Assembly: GCF_000420065.1 (NCBI RefSeq)
Contig: NZ_ATUF01000003.1
Coordinates: forward strand, 248,001-312,000
Origin: Varibaculum cambriense DSM 15806
GTDB lineage: Bacteria; Actinomycetota; Actinomycetes; Actinomycetales; Actinomycetaceae
Direction: 5' to 3'
Length of the DNA: 64,000 nucleotides
Part shown: one piece after another, positions 33,362 to 40,851 of the stretch
Layout: every line of letters begins with the position of its first letter
Position numbering within the stretch: position 1 is the first letter of the stretch
Position numbers and translations under genes: made by a program
Notes under the pieces: model-generated
Databases searched by the model: none
What the model was told of the DNA's origin: nothing
What the model saw: only the letters and a program-made list of their open reading frames with translations

Positions 33362-35103
33362 TGGCTGAAAAAGTAGTTATCGACCCGTTAACCCGCATTG
33401 AGGGACATCTGCGTATCGAGATGGAAACCGAAGGCGAGCAGATTAAAAAGGCCTGGAGCGTTAGTACCCAGTTTCGAGGGATCGAGACTATCGTCCAAAA
33501 TCGCGATCCTCGGGATGTATGGGCCTTCGTCCAACGTATTTGTGGGGTTTGCACTTCGGTTCACGCGATTGCTTCCATTACCGCAGTAGAAGATGCTATC
33601 GGTTCCAATCCCCCAGAAAATGCGCGGTTGATCCGCTCGCTGGTTTTGGGGTCACAAGAAATCCAGGATCACGTGATTCACTTCTATCACTTGCATGCTT
33701 TGGACTTCGTTAATGTTCCCAATGCGGCGAAGGCAGATCCGGCTAAAGCACTGGAGTTTGCCCACTCCATCGGTTCTAAATGGCGGGGCAATAACCTCAA
33801 GCGCTTCACCGAGGTTCGGGACACGGTGAAGAAAATCCTGGAGTCCGGACAGCTTTCGGTGTTTACCGGCGGGTACTGGGATCACCCAGATTATCGTCTT
33901 CCTCCCGAAGCAGATTTGATGTGCGTGGCGCACTATCTGGATGCTTTAGAGTTCCAACGCTCCATGATTCGTATCAATACGGTATTCGGGGGTAAGAACC
34001 CGCATCCGAACTTCTTGGTGGGCGGCATGGCCTGCTCGATTGATCCGCAGTCTTCTGAATCCATTAACCAGGTGCAAATGGATCAAGTAAAAACCTGGGT
34101 AGAAGAGATCAACGAGTTCGTCAAGGATTGTTACTACCCGGATATTTTAGCCTTGGGTGGGGTTTACAAAGACTACTTCGATATCGGCGCTACCCATCCG
34201 AATTACCTGGCAGTGGGGCTAGCCGGATCGATGTTTGCGGGTGATCCCAATAAATCTCGTCTTTCCTCACCGCACACCGCCATTAAGCCGGGAGTCATAT
34301 TCGACGATGATTTAACCAAGGTTCATCCTTTCGACCCCCACAAGATTGAAGAGTTTATTACTTCTGCTTGGTATGAGTATTCGGTGGGAGACAAGAAGGG
34401 ACTAACTCCCGACAAGGGAGAGACCACGGTAAAATACACCGGTCCGCAACCGCCTTTCAAATGGCTAGGTGACCGTGATAAATACACTTGGTCGAAAGCT
34501 CCTCGCTATGACGGTAAGCCGATGCAGGTCGGCCCGGTCGCGCGGATGCTTTTGGCCTATGCCCAAGGATACGAACCGGTTAAGAAGCTGCTCGACGGAG
34601 CGATAGCTACCTTAGGTATTACCCCCAAACAGATTAACTCTACGATGGGACGGACTTTTGCTCGGGCGGCGGAAGCAGTAGTGTCGGCCGATCTCATGCG
34701 CGAGGATTACAATGCTCTGGTTAAGAACATCAAGGAAGGCGATATTGATGTTTTCGATGCCAGTAAGTGGGAGCCCAGTCGTTGGCCGGCCGAAGCGCAA
34801 GGATATGCCTTCATTGAAGTTGCCCGGGGAGACCTATCGCACTGGGTATCAATCAAGGATGGAAAGGTGGATCGCTACCAAGCGGTAGTTCCTACTACCT
34901 GGCTGGCAGGAGGGCGCGACGCTCAAGGAGTTACCGGCCCCTACGAGGAATCCCTGATGGGGACAGGAACTCATCCGCTGGTGGATCCCAAGGCCCCCCT
35001 GGAACCGATGCGTACTATTCATTCCTATGATCCCTGTATGTCCTGTGGGGTTCACATTCTCGATCCCGATGGAAATCTTCTGGGTGAGGCGGTAACGTCA
35101 TGA
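33361..35103 (+). CDS. hyaB: [NiFe]-hydrogenase large subunit
   Basis: Catalytic subunit that oxidises H2 at the Ni-Fe(CN)2CO centre. N-terminal RIEGHLRIE and the metal motif RICGVCTSVHA near residue 60; the C-terminal motif DPCMSCGVH supplies the second Cys pair. A 15-residue tail (ILDPDGNLLGEAVTS) follows the last motif His, as expected for a peptide removed by the maturation protease after nickel insertion. 580 residues, standard for membrane-bound uptake enzymes. Starts within the hyaA stop and ends in a four-base overlap with the cytochrome gene. Confidence 0.97.
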   Translation: MAEKVVIDPLTRIEGHLRIEMETEGEQIKKAWSVSTQFRGIETIVQNRDPRDVWAFVQRICGVCTSVHAIASITAVEDAIGSNPPENARLIRSLVLGSQEIQDHVIHFYHLHALDFVNVPNAAKADPAKALEFAHSIGSKWRGNNLKRFTEVRDTVKKILESGQLSVFTGGYWDHPDYRLPPEADLMCVAHYLDALEFQRSMIRINTVFGGKNPHPNFLVGGMACSIDPQSSESINQVQMDQVKTWVEEINEFVKDCYYPDILALGGVYKDYFDIGATHPNYLAVGLAGSMFAGDPNKSRLSSPHTAIKPGVIFDDDLTKVHPFDPHKIEEFITSAWYEYSVGDKKGLTPDKGETTVKYTGPQPPFKWLGDRDKYTWSKAPRYDGKPMQVGPVARMLLAYAQGYEPVKKLLDGAIATLGITPKQINSTMGRTFARAAEAVVSADLMREDYNALVKNIKEGDIDVFDASKWEPSRWPAEAQGYAFIEVARGDLSHWVSIKDGKVDRYQAVVPTTWLAGGRDAQGVTGPYEESLMGTGTHPLVDPKAPLEPMRTIHSYDPCMSCGVHILDPDGNLLGEAVTS

Positions 35104-36413
35104 GTGATAAAACGGGAACGGCAACTGTAGGATTATCGAAAAAATCCTCTGAGAAAGCTTTAGCAAAGGCGAATAAAGATCGACAAATCGAGTTTTTCGC
35201 TCAAGATAAAGCGAAAACCGAGGGGATTGAGGTCGGGGGCGGCTTCAGTTGTTCGGATATCTCCCTGCGACGCCTGCTGGTAATGGCGGCGGTTTCCCCG
35301 GAAGGCAGCACGGATCCGGTAGATGTAGCGCTTAAAGAGTCGCTGCGCTACCGATTCCGCCATGGCGCCCCCAATGTAGAGATCCCGGCCGAAAACTTCG
35401 ATCCCGCGGTCGATCGGCGCTACTCGTTGGCGCGTATCAATGATATGAAGCGGACTAAGACCGGGGAGTCTCGTAATACGGTTATTGCGCGGGGTGATCT
35501 CGAATCGGTGATGAATGTTGCCGCCCCCGAACGATCGCTGCGAACTTTGCTAAGGAAGAATGCGCAGATGGCGGGGTCGCGCGGCTACCGCTGTCTGGGG
35601 GTTGCCACCGCCACCGTGGATGAAAACGGCAATATCAGCCCCTTCACGATGGAAGGCTTTGTCAATGTGCGTCCGGTCGGTACCGGTCTGCAAGGCGGAG
35701 AGCTTACTCCCACCAGTGAAGATTGGGTCAGGCTTAGCGTCTGGTCTGCTAGTTTGCGTTTCCTGCATTGGTTTAACGTTTTCCTGATCGTTACCCTCTC
35801 CGTAACTGGCTACTACATTATGGATCCGTTCTTTGGGGATACTTTCTTCCGGGGGATAGATCCGGGATACCTCATGGGGATTATGCGTTTCATCCACTTT
35901 GCAGCAGCATTTGCCTGGCTGGCGGTGGGGGCTGCCCGGGTAATTATTGCTTTCATCTCCAAAGATCGCTATATGAGGTGGGAAACTTTCTGGCCGTTTA
36001 AGAAGAAACAAGACTGGATTAATTTCAAAGAGACGGTAGGTTTTTACCTCTTCTTACGCAAAGAGAGCCCGCTTTATGTGGCGCACAATCCGCTGCAGCA
36101 GATGGCCTACACTTCTATTTATGTCCTAGGGGCTTTCCAGATGCTTATCGGAGTGGCGTTGTATGCATTGCCATACAAAAACACCAACCTTTTTTGGCAA
36201 ATATTGGCGGCTCCCAATGACTGGTTGGGAATCCCGATGATGCGTTTCATCCACGCCATGATCATGTTCATGTTCTGGGGTTTCGTCATCGGGCATATTT
36301 ATCTTGCTTTCCGGGCAGATTCGCTGGAACGTCACGGAGGAATCTCCTCCATGATTTCCGGCGGGGTTTGGATGCGTCGTGCCTCAAAGCCCTATGATGC
36401 TCCTGAACTTTAG
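35100..36413 (+). CDS. hyaC: hydrogenase b-type cytochrome fused to a P-type-ATPase N-domain-like region
   Basis: The C-terminal half (about residues 218-437) is the usual hydrogenase cytochrome b: four membrane helices with candidate heme His residues in FLHWFN, FIHFAAAF, FIHAMIMF and GHIYLAF, passing electrons from the small subunit to quinone. The N-terminal half is unexpected. After a charged start, residues about 50-200 follow the layout of a P-type ATPase nucleotide-binding domain: LLVMAAVSPEGSTDPVDVAL, NFDPAVDRRYSLARI, VIARGDLESVMNVA (where pumps have KGAPE), then GYRCLGVATATVD and GFVNVRP. The usual ATP-contact Lys is Arg. There is no phosphorylation DKTGT and no pump helices. Standard HyaC is about 230 residues. 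Overlaps hyaB by four bases. Confidence 0.85.
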   Translation: MSDKTGTATVGLSKKSSEKALAKANKDRQIEFFAQDKAKTEGIEVGGGFSCSDISLRRLLVMAAVSPEGSTDPVDVALKESLRYRFRHGAPNVEIPAENFDPAVDRRYSLARINDMKRTKTGESRNTVIARGDLESVMNVAAPERSLRTLLRKNAQMAGSRGYRCLGVATATVDENGNISPFTMEGFVNVRPVGTGLQGGELTPTSEDWVRLSVWSASLRFLHWFNVFLIVTLSVTGYYIMDPFFGDTFFRGIDPGYLMGIMRFIHFAAAFAWLAVGAARVIIAFISKDRYMRWETFWPFKKKQDWINFKETVGFYLFLRKESPLYVAHNPLQQMAYTSIYVLGAFQMLIGVALYALPYKNTNLFWQILAAPNDWLGIPMMRFIHAMIMFMFWGFVIGHIYLAFRADSLERHGGISSMISGGVWMRRASKPYDAPEL

Positions 36414-36427
36414 ATTGAAAGGAATAG

Positions 36428-37075
36428 ATGTCGGCAGGTAACTTGACGTCTGCGGGGGACTTTACCCCGCAATTTCCTGCGAGTTTACCATCAGAAATAC
36501 CCTTAGGGGCAGAAAATAGTGATCACTATTTACCCCTTCCTGACATCTCTCAGGCTGATGGTAGTGCTTGGGAAGGAAGCCGTTTTACCGTCTTGGCGGT
36601 GGGAAACCCGATCATGGGTGATGATGGCATTGGCCTAGAGATCCTAGCGGGACTACAAGCATTAGTACCCCAGCGTCCTGCTTGGCAGGCTGCGATCGCC
36701 CGGGGAGAACTATCACTGTTAGAAGGTGGAACTAACGGTATGGAGCTGGTTCCGGTAGTTCAAGAGGCTGAGCGACTCTTGATTCTAGATTCCGTAGCTC
36801 CTGGCAAGGAGCGCCAACCGGGGCAAGCACTGCATATGAGTGGGGATCATGTACCCCGCCTACTTTCAATGAAGATGTCACCGCACCAGGTGGGACTGCT
36901 TGATGTGTTAAGCTCTGCCCGCCTTACGGGAAAAGAGCCCGCAGTGCTAGAAGTTGTAGGAGTAGTTAGCGAAAAAGTAGACCTCCACTTAGGTTTAACT
37001 GCTACCGCCGCATCGGGAATAAAACCAGCGGTCAATTATGCTGCCCAGATCCTAGATTCGTGGGTTAATCCTTAG
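36428..37075 (+). CDS. hyaD: hydrogenase maturation protease
   Basis: Endopeptidase that trims the large-subunit C-terminus once nickel is bound. The metal-sensing motif VLAVGNPIMGDDGIGLEIL includes the conserved Asp; GGTNGMELVPVVQEAERLLILDSV supplies the second acid and MSPHQVGLLDVLS the His. It is 215 residues with an N-terminal extension of about 50 residues beyond the usual start, of unknown role. SD GAAAGGA precedes the ATG. Its 3' end overlaps the convergent second hypA by 11 bases. Confidence 0.93.
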   Translation: MSAGNLTSAGDFTPQFPASLPSEIPLGAENSDHYLPLPDISQADGSAWEGSRFTVLAVGNPIMGDDGIGLEILAGLQALVPQRPAWQAAIARGELSLLEGGTNGMELVPVVQEAERLLILDSVAPGKERQPGQALHMSGDHVPRLLSMKMSPHQVGLLDVLSSARLTGKEPAVLEVVGVVSEKVDLHLGLTATAASGIKPAVNYAAQILDSWVNP

Positions 37076-37421
37076 CCCATTCCACCCAGGAAATTTCAAA
37101 CTCACGACCGTGAGCCAGATTGCCAGTAGGCATCCCGCATTCTGGGCATAGCAGCGCAAAAAACTCGTCAATCTCTACCTCTTTACTGCAATTCGGGCAG
37201 TAGACACTAGCGGGAATGGTGTTTACCTCGAGCTCGGCCGAACTACAAATGGTGTTTTCGCGAGCGATTGGCCAGGAACCATAAAGAGCTTCTGGAATAG
37301 CGCCAGACATAGTACCGACATTTAGCGCGACTTTTTCAACTCGGGTAACCTGATAATCAGCGTCAGCGGCTGCTTTTTCCACCGCCGCCACTACCGAAGT
37401 TAATAGCCCAAGTTCATGCAT
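37065..37421 (-). CDS. hypA: hydrogenase nickel incorporation protein HypA (copy 2)
   Basis: Second HypA/HybF-type nickel chaperone. MHELGLLTSVV has the Ni-binding His2, and CPNC...CPEC near residues 74-94 binds zinc. 118 residues, with clear divergence from the first copy. It lies on the minus strand between hyaD and the large-subunit-like gene and is divergent from the latter. Either a backup or a partner dedicated to the neighbouring HupK-like module. Confidence 0.93.
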   Translation of the reverse strand: MHELGLLTSVVAAVEKAAADADYQVTRVEKVALNVGTMSGAIPEALYGSWPIARENTICSSAELEVNTIPASVYCPNCSKEVEIDEFFALLCPECGMPTGNLAHGREFEISWVEWAKD

Positions 37422-37444
37422 ATATTCATTTTCCCAGGAGAGTC

Positions 37445-38704
37445 ATGAAAATCAACCTAGATGAAATCATTGATCCGCTGGAAGGGCGGGTAGTGGTATC
37501 CCCAGACTCGCAAGGCCAGGCTCATGCTCGTTTTGATCTGCAAGGTTTACCGCGGATAGACGGAATGTTGGTGGGAAAATCTGCGCTGGAAGCCTTGAAA
37601 ATGACCGAGCATTTATGCGGGATATGCCCAGTAGCTCACCATTTAGCCGGGATCCGCGCCCTCGATACGCTCAGCGACAGTGCGCAACTATCGCGGGCAG
37701 CTGAGCTTACCCGCCGCCTACTACATTACGGATCGGTGGTGGAAACCCATTCCCTACGGTTCTTACGCCAAGACCGCGATAGCGGGATTACGCTAAAGAA
37801 AATCTCTAAGAAAATGCTGATTGCAGCAGGTTCGCCAGGGCATTTCCCAACTACCGCCGTGCCGGGAGGGGTTAGAAATTGGCCGAATATCGAAGATTTA
37901 AAGACCCTTCAAAAAGACCTATCTGGCGCGTTAACCAGCGCCGAAAAGCTGTGCGAACTAGCTCTCAACATTCAGCCTAAGACCGCAGTATTTAGCCAGT
38001 TTGCGGGGATAGATTTAGCTTTGATTAACGAGGACGGAGACCCGGATATTTTTGGAAACAGGGTTCGGGCAGCGCGCGCCGGTTCGACCTGGAAAGAGTT
38101 TGACTTCTCGCAGTGGAACCAGCAGATAACTGAGGATAATCCGGGCGCACCAGCACCGCGTCCCTATTTGACTGGTTTGGGCGCAAAAGAAGGGGGCTAT
38201 CGGGTAGGGCCGGTTGCGCAGCTTTCGGTGGGCCTCTTACCCAGTGAGCTGGCAAGCGCGGCGCAAGTACGCTGGTTAGCGGCTAGCCGAGATGCGGCTA
38301 GTGCGCGCGCAATCATTACCTTGCACGTCTTGGAAAGAACTGTCGCGCTAGTGTCTGAGCTTATAGATTTGCTTGCACCAGGACAACTGGAAGATTGCCC
38401 CCCGGTGGAGCAGGCACGTTTTAAAGAGGGAGTTGCCACCGGACTGGTTGATGGTCCGCGCGGATTGCTGGCTCATACCTACCGCACCGATTCCCAAGGG
38501 GTGATTAGTGCCGCTACCATCCTGACTCCTACCGCGCAAAACGAACCCTGGCTGGCAGATCTATTAACCCAGGCGATCAGCAGAAAAGATGCGAGTAGAC
38601 AAGCAGTTCTAGAGCAATCAATCCGTGAGGCTGATCCCTGTCTGCCGCTGAGTTCAGCTCCGGAGGGGCAAATGGGGCTGACGGTTGATACCCTGCAAAA
38701 CTAG
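37445..38704 (+). CDS. hydrogenase large-subunit-like assembly protein (HupK/HoxV-like)
   Basis: Homologous to [NiFe]-hydrogenase large subunits but not a normal catalytic one. The N-terminal metal motif is present as EHLCGICPVAHHLAG (Cys58, Cys61, His65), with Leu where catalytic subunits have Arg/Ile. The C-terminal site reads DPCLPLSS (Cys399) in place of DPCxxCxxH, so the second Cys and His are absent, and there is no removable tail. At 419 residues it is much shorter than the real subunit. No small subunit accompanies it. These traits match HupK/HoxV, which serve as scaffolds for the Fe(CN)2CO group. Flanked by extra hypA and hypC copies. Confidence 0.8.
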   Translation: MKINLDEIIDPLEGRVVVSPDSQGQAHARFDLQGLPRIDGMLVGKSALEALKMTEHLCGICPVAHHLAGIRALDTLSDSAQLSRAAELTRRLLHYGSVVETHSLRFLRQDRDSGITLKKISKKMLIAAGSPGHFPTTAVPGGVRNWPNIEDLKTLQKDLSGALTSAEKLCELALNIQPKTAVFSQFAGIDLALINEDGDPDIFGNRVRAARAGSTWKEFDFSQWNQQITEDNPGAPAPRPYLTGLGAKEGGYRVGPVAQLSVGLLPSELASAAQVRWLAASRDAASARAIITLHVLERTVALVSELIDLLAPGQLEDCPPVEQARFKEGVATGLVDGPRGLLAHTYRTDSQGVISAATILTPTAQNEPWLADLLTQAISRKDASRQAVLEQSIREADPCLPLSSAPEGQMGLTVDTLQN

Positions 38705-38760
38705 TGAGGAGTATCCTGGGGTGAGAGGATCAAGTATCCCGGTAAGGAAGGATGTAGATC

Positions 38761-38988
38761 ATGTGCGTGGGAGTGCCCTGCAAAATCTTATCGATTGAGT
38801 CCGGCGTGATGCCGATGGGGCGCATCGATGTAGCTGGACAAGTGCAGGACGCTTGTATGGCATATCTTCCCGAGGCGCGCGTAGGCGACTATGTCCTCAT
38901 CCAAAATGGTTTTGCAATGAATCTTTTAACCGCCGAGGAAGCCCAGGAATCATTGGACACTTGGAGAGAGTTGGGAATGATTTCCTAG
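38761..38988 (+). CDS. hypC: HypC/HupF-type hydrogenase assembly chaperone (copy 2, variant)
   Basis: HypC-family protein of 75 residues, starting MCVGVPCKIL with Cys2, then GRIDVAG, and DYVLIQNGFAMNLLTAEEA. The usual LVHVGFA is LIQNGFA, so the conserved His is Gln. A further Cys is at position 7. AAGGAAGGA precedes the ATG. Placed directly after the HupK-like gene, it is probably its dedicated partner instead of the general iron carrier. Confidence 0.9.
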   Translation: MCVGVPCKILSIESGVMPMGRIDVAGQVQDACMAYLPEARVGDYVLIQNGFAMNLLTAEEAQESLDTWRELGMIS

Positions 38989-39078
38989 CCGGCAGGGCGG
39001 GCGGTGGAGGATCCCTCATCGCAAGCAGATAATTTGTTAAACTCGGTAGCAAGCTCATAGATAGTCGAAGGAGTTATC

Positions 39079-39468
39079 GTGGCATGTTTTATTGTTCCAA
39101 CCGTAGAAGCAGTGGCGGTTACGGCAGCTAAGAAACAAATCGCAAGGAAAGCAAAAAATGGTGCTTCCCCGGAAAGTACCGAACGTTCTTTAAATCTAGT
39201 TCGCAAGCTGACCTGGCTAACCAACCTGCTATGGGGCGGAGCCTTGTTGCTGGCTTTTGAGCACCTCTGGCATGGGGAAGTGATCCCATATTTCCCGTTC
39301 CTGTCTGCGCTTACGGAGCGATCAACCACCCAGCAGATGCTATTTGAAATGGGAACCGTGGGTGTCGGGATGGCAGTGCTGGTCACCGCAGTCTGGGGGA
39401 TTGGAGTAGCCCTGATTCGCGCTAACGAACGGCGTACCAACCCAGCTCCTGAAAAGATCGAGGCGTAA
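39079..39468 (+). CDS. small membrane protein of unknown function, hydrogenase-linked
   Basis: 129 residues; I cannot name the family. The N-terminus is a short hydrophobic segment (ACFIVPTVEAVAVT) followed by a basic patch. Two clear membrane helices follow, about 44-63 (WLTNLLWGGALLLAFEHLW) and 90-113 (MGTVGVGMAVLVTAVWGIGV), with a HGEVIPYFPFL loop between. GTG start with GAAGGAG upstream. Cotranscribed with the next membrane protein and placed at the end of the hydrogenase region, so a role in hydrogenase membrane attachment, electron transfer or nickel supply is possible but unproven. Confidence 0.7.
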   Translation: MACFIVPTVEAVAVTAAKKQIARKAKNGASPESTERSLNLVRKLTWLTNLLWGGALLLAFEHLWHGEVIPYFPFLSALTERSTTQQMLFEMGTVGVGMAVLVTAVWGIGVALIRANERRTNPAPEKIEA

Positions 39469-39478
39469 AGGATTAACA

Positions 39479-39847
39479 ATGACTCTAGTAATCACCCTTT
39501 TTGCGGCAATCTGTTCCACCGCCTGGTGGTATGCACATGCCCCCCAATCAAAAATGCGGGTAGATCTCCTTTGCTGGATGTACTGGGGAGCCTCTCTAAT
39601 GTGGACAGTTGACCTGGCCGCTGAATATATCGAAGAAGGCGCAGAGGTATTTTCGCCTGCTGCCAGCGATATGCTCAACGATACCTACCTGGGTCTGTTC
39701 GTGGTGGCACTGGCCGGTATTGTCTGGATCGGTTACCTGATCGTTAAGGATCCCCGTGGGGTTCGCACCCAGCTATTGGCGCAGCGGGAAACTGCTCTTG
39801 ATCGAGATGCCAGTGTCGACGCGAAAGATTTAGTCGCTTCTCGTTAA
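39479..39847 (+). CDS. small three-helix membrane protein of unknown function
   Basis: 122 residues. Predicted helices at about 2-20 (LVITLFAAICSTAWWYAHA), 30-48 (LLCWMYWGASLMWTVDLAA) and 69-89 (TYLGLFVVALAGIVWIGYLI), then a charged cytoplasmic tail. Trp- and Tyr-rich helices and a conserved-looking Asp in WTVDLAAEY stand out. It follows the preceding membrane protein after ten bases, so the two probably form a pair. A strong terminator follows. Function unknown. Confidence 0.7.
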   Translation: MTLVITLFAAICSTAWWYAHAPQSKMRVDLLCWMYWGASLMWTVDLAAEYIEEGAEVFSPAASDMLNDTYLGLFVVALAGIVWIGYLIVKDPRGVRTQLLAQRETALDRDASVDAKDLVASR

Positions 39848-39908
39848 GGACAATAGCAGTTTTTCGCCAGTGAAAACATGCTGACCAGATAACTAAAACT
39901 TAATAACT

Positions 39909-39947
39909 GCGCGGGCAGATACTGAGAAAAGTATCTGCCCGCGCTTT
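39909..39947 (+). terminator. intrinsic terminator after the hydrogenase region
   Basis: GCGCGGGCAGATACT (39909-39923) pairs exactly with AGTATCTGCCCGCGC (39930-39944) across a GAGAAA loop, followed by TTT. A 15-bp GC-rich stem this close to the gene end is a convincing terminator despite the short T-run. Confidence 0.8.
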
Positions 39948-39970
39948 GCTATATCGCCGGAAGGTAATGA

Positions 39971-40079
39971 ACACGAGGGATAACTTTTTCCTCCCGCCCA
40001 AGAATTCGAAAAACGTAGCGACGTTTCCCGAATTCTTATGCCCACCGCACCCACTCGGATAAAAGTTATCCCCCGCGTA
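39971..40079. repeat. nested palindromic repeat element, copy B
   Basis: Shares with copy A (25420-25527) the left segment TTTTCCTCCCGCCCAAGAAT, the core hairpin (here AAGAATTCGAAAAACG / CGTTTCCCGAATTCTT, slightly diverged) and the right segment ATGCCCACCGC.CCCACTCGG. The outer arms differ: GGGATAACTTTT on the left pairs with AAAAGTTATCCC on the right. Sequence changed but pairing kept, which argues that the outer stem matters. It lies between the hydrogenase terminator and the convergent methyltransferase gene. Confidence 0.88.
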
Positions 40080-40117
40080 TCTAATCGGTGCCGCGTTTGT
40101 AACTTGCAGTCGTCTAA

Positions 40118-40723
40118 CTATGCAGGGGAAACCGCTAGGAGGCGAAAACCTTTTTTCGAGGCCAGGCGGCGGGTGGGGAACCCTTGCGCGCACAGCCATT
40201 TTTGCATCGAATCTGCGCCTAGATTCTTTCCCATTACCAAAATCGCTTCTCCATCGGATTTCAATAGCGGCAACCAGGTCAGCAGTAAGTCTTGGAGGGG
40301 TTTTTTCCCGATCCTTACCGGGGGATTAGACCAGATCAGATCGAGTCCTCCGGCAGCTTTGGCGGCCGCGAAAATCTCTTCGGGAGAGCCTACCTGCAGA
40401 CAAACTCCTGCCCGCTGGGCGTTAGTGCGGCTGAGATCCCGCGCGCGTTCACTTACATCTACCGCTAGCACCTGTGAGTCGGGGCTTAAAAGGCCTAGGC
40501 TGATTGCCAGTGGCCCCCAGCCGCAGCCTAGATCCAAAAAAGTGCCGGTTCCCGGTGGGGTAGGCGCCTCCGCTAATAACACCGCGGTTGCTTTATCTAG
40601 GTGACGGGCAGAAAATACTCCCTCTGCGCCCTCTAACCTAAGTTTTTTTCCCCCTAGAGTCACTTCGATCTGGGTACGTTCTCCCGCACTAGCCGCGGGT
40701 TGATCCGTGAAATATTGTTCCAT
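40118..40723 (-). CDS. RsmC-like class I SAM-dependent methyltransferase
   Basis: Small-domain MTS methyltransferase resembling the catalytic half of 16S rRNA guanine-N2 methyltransferases. SAM loop FLDLGCGWGPLAISLG near residue 63; catalytic NPPVRIGK near 134; EAILVMGKNLGA after it. About 201 residues, lacking the N-terminal pseudo-domain of RsmC, which is normal for the actinobacterial form. The ATG at 40723 is preferred; a GTG immediately before is possible. TATTCT seven bases upstream suggests leaderless transcription. Target RNA not provable. Confidence 0.82.
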   Translation of the reverse strand: MEQYFTDQPAASAGERTQIEVTLGGKKLRLEGAEGVFSARHLDKATAVLLAEAPTPPGTGTFLDLGCGWGPLAISLGLLSPDSQVLAVDVSERARDLSRTNAQRAGVCLQVGSPEEIFAAAKAAGGLDLIWSNPPVRIGKKPLQDLLLTWLPLLKSDGEAILVMGKNLGADSMQKWLCAQGFPTRRLASKKGFRLLAVSPA

Positions 40724-40851
40724 CACTTCTAGAATATTGTTTTTAGTTTCCTAATGCGGGTAAGCCATAATATAGGGCGATAGCTATCGTCTTGCAATCT
40801 CGCCGAGGTGACAGAAGCGAAGAATAAAGGAAGCGAAAATAGGAGGTGCGA

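Noticed and set aside
35100-35760. Separate P-type ATPase gene fragment upstream of the cytochrome
   Set aside because: There is one uninterrupted frame with no stop, frameshift, internal start with SD, phosphorylation motif or membrane pump segments, so it is treated as part of the cytochrome protein.
37445-38704. Catalytic large subunit of a second hydrogenase
   Set aside because: The C-terminal DPCxxCxxH is reduced to DPCLPLSS, the protein is short, and no small subunit is present.
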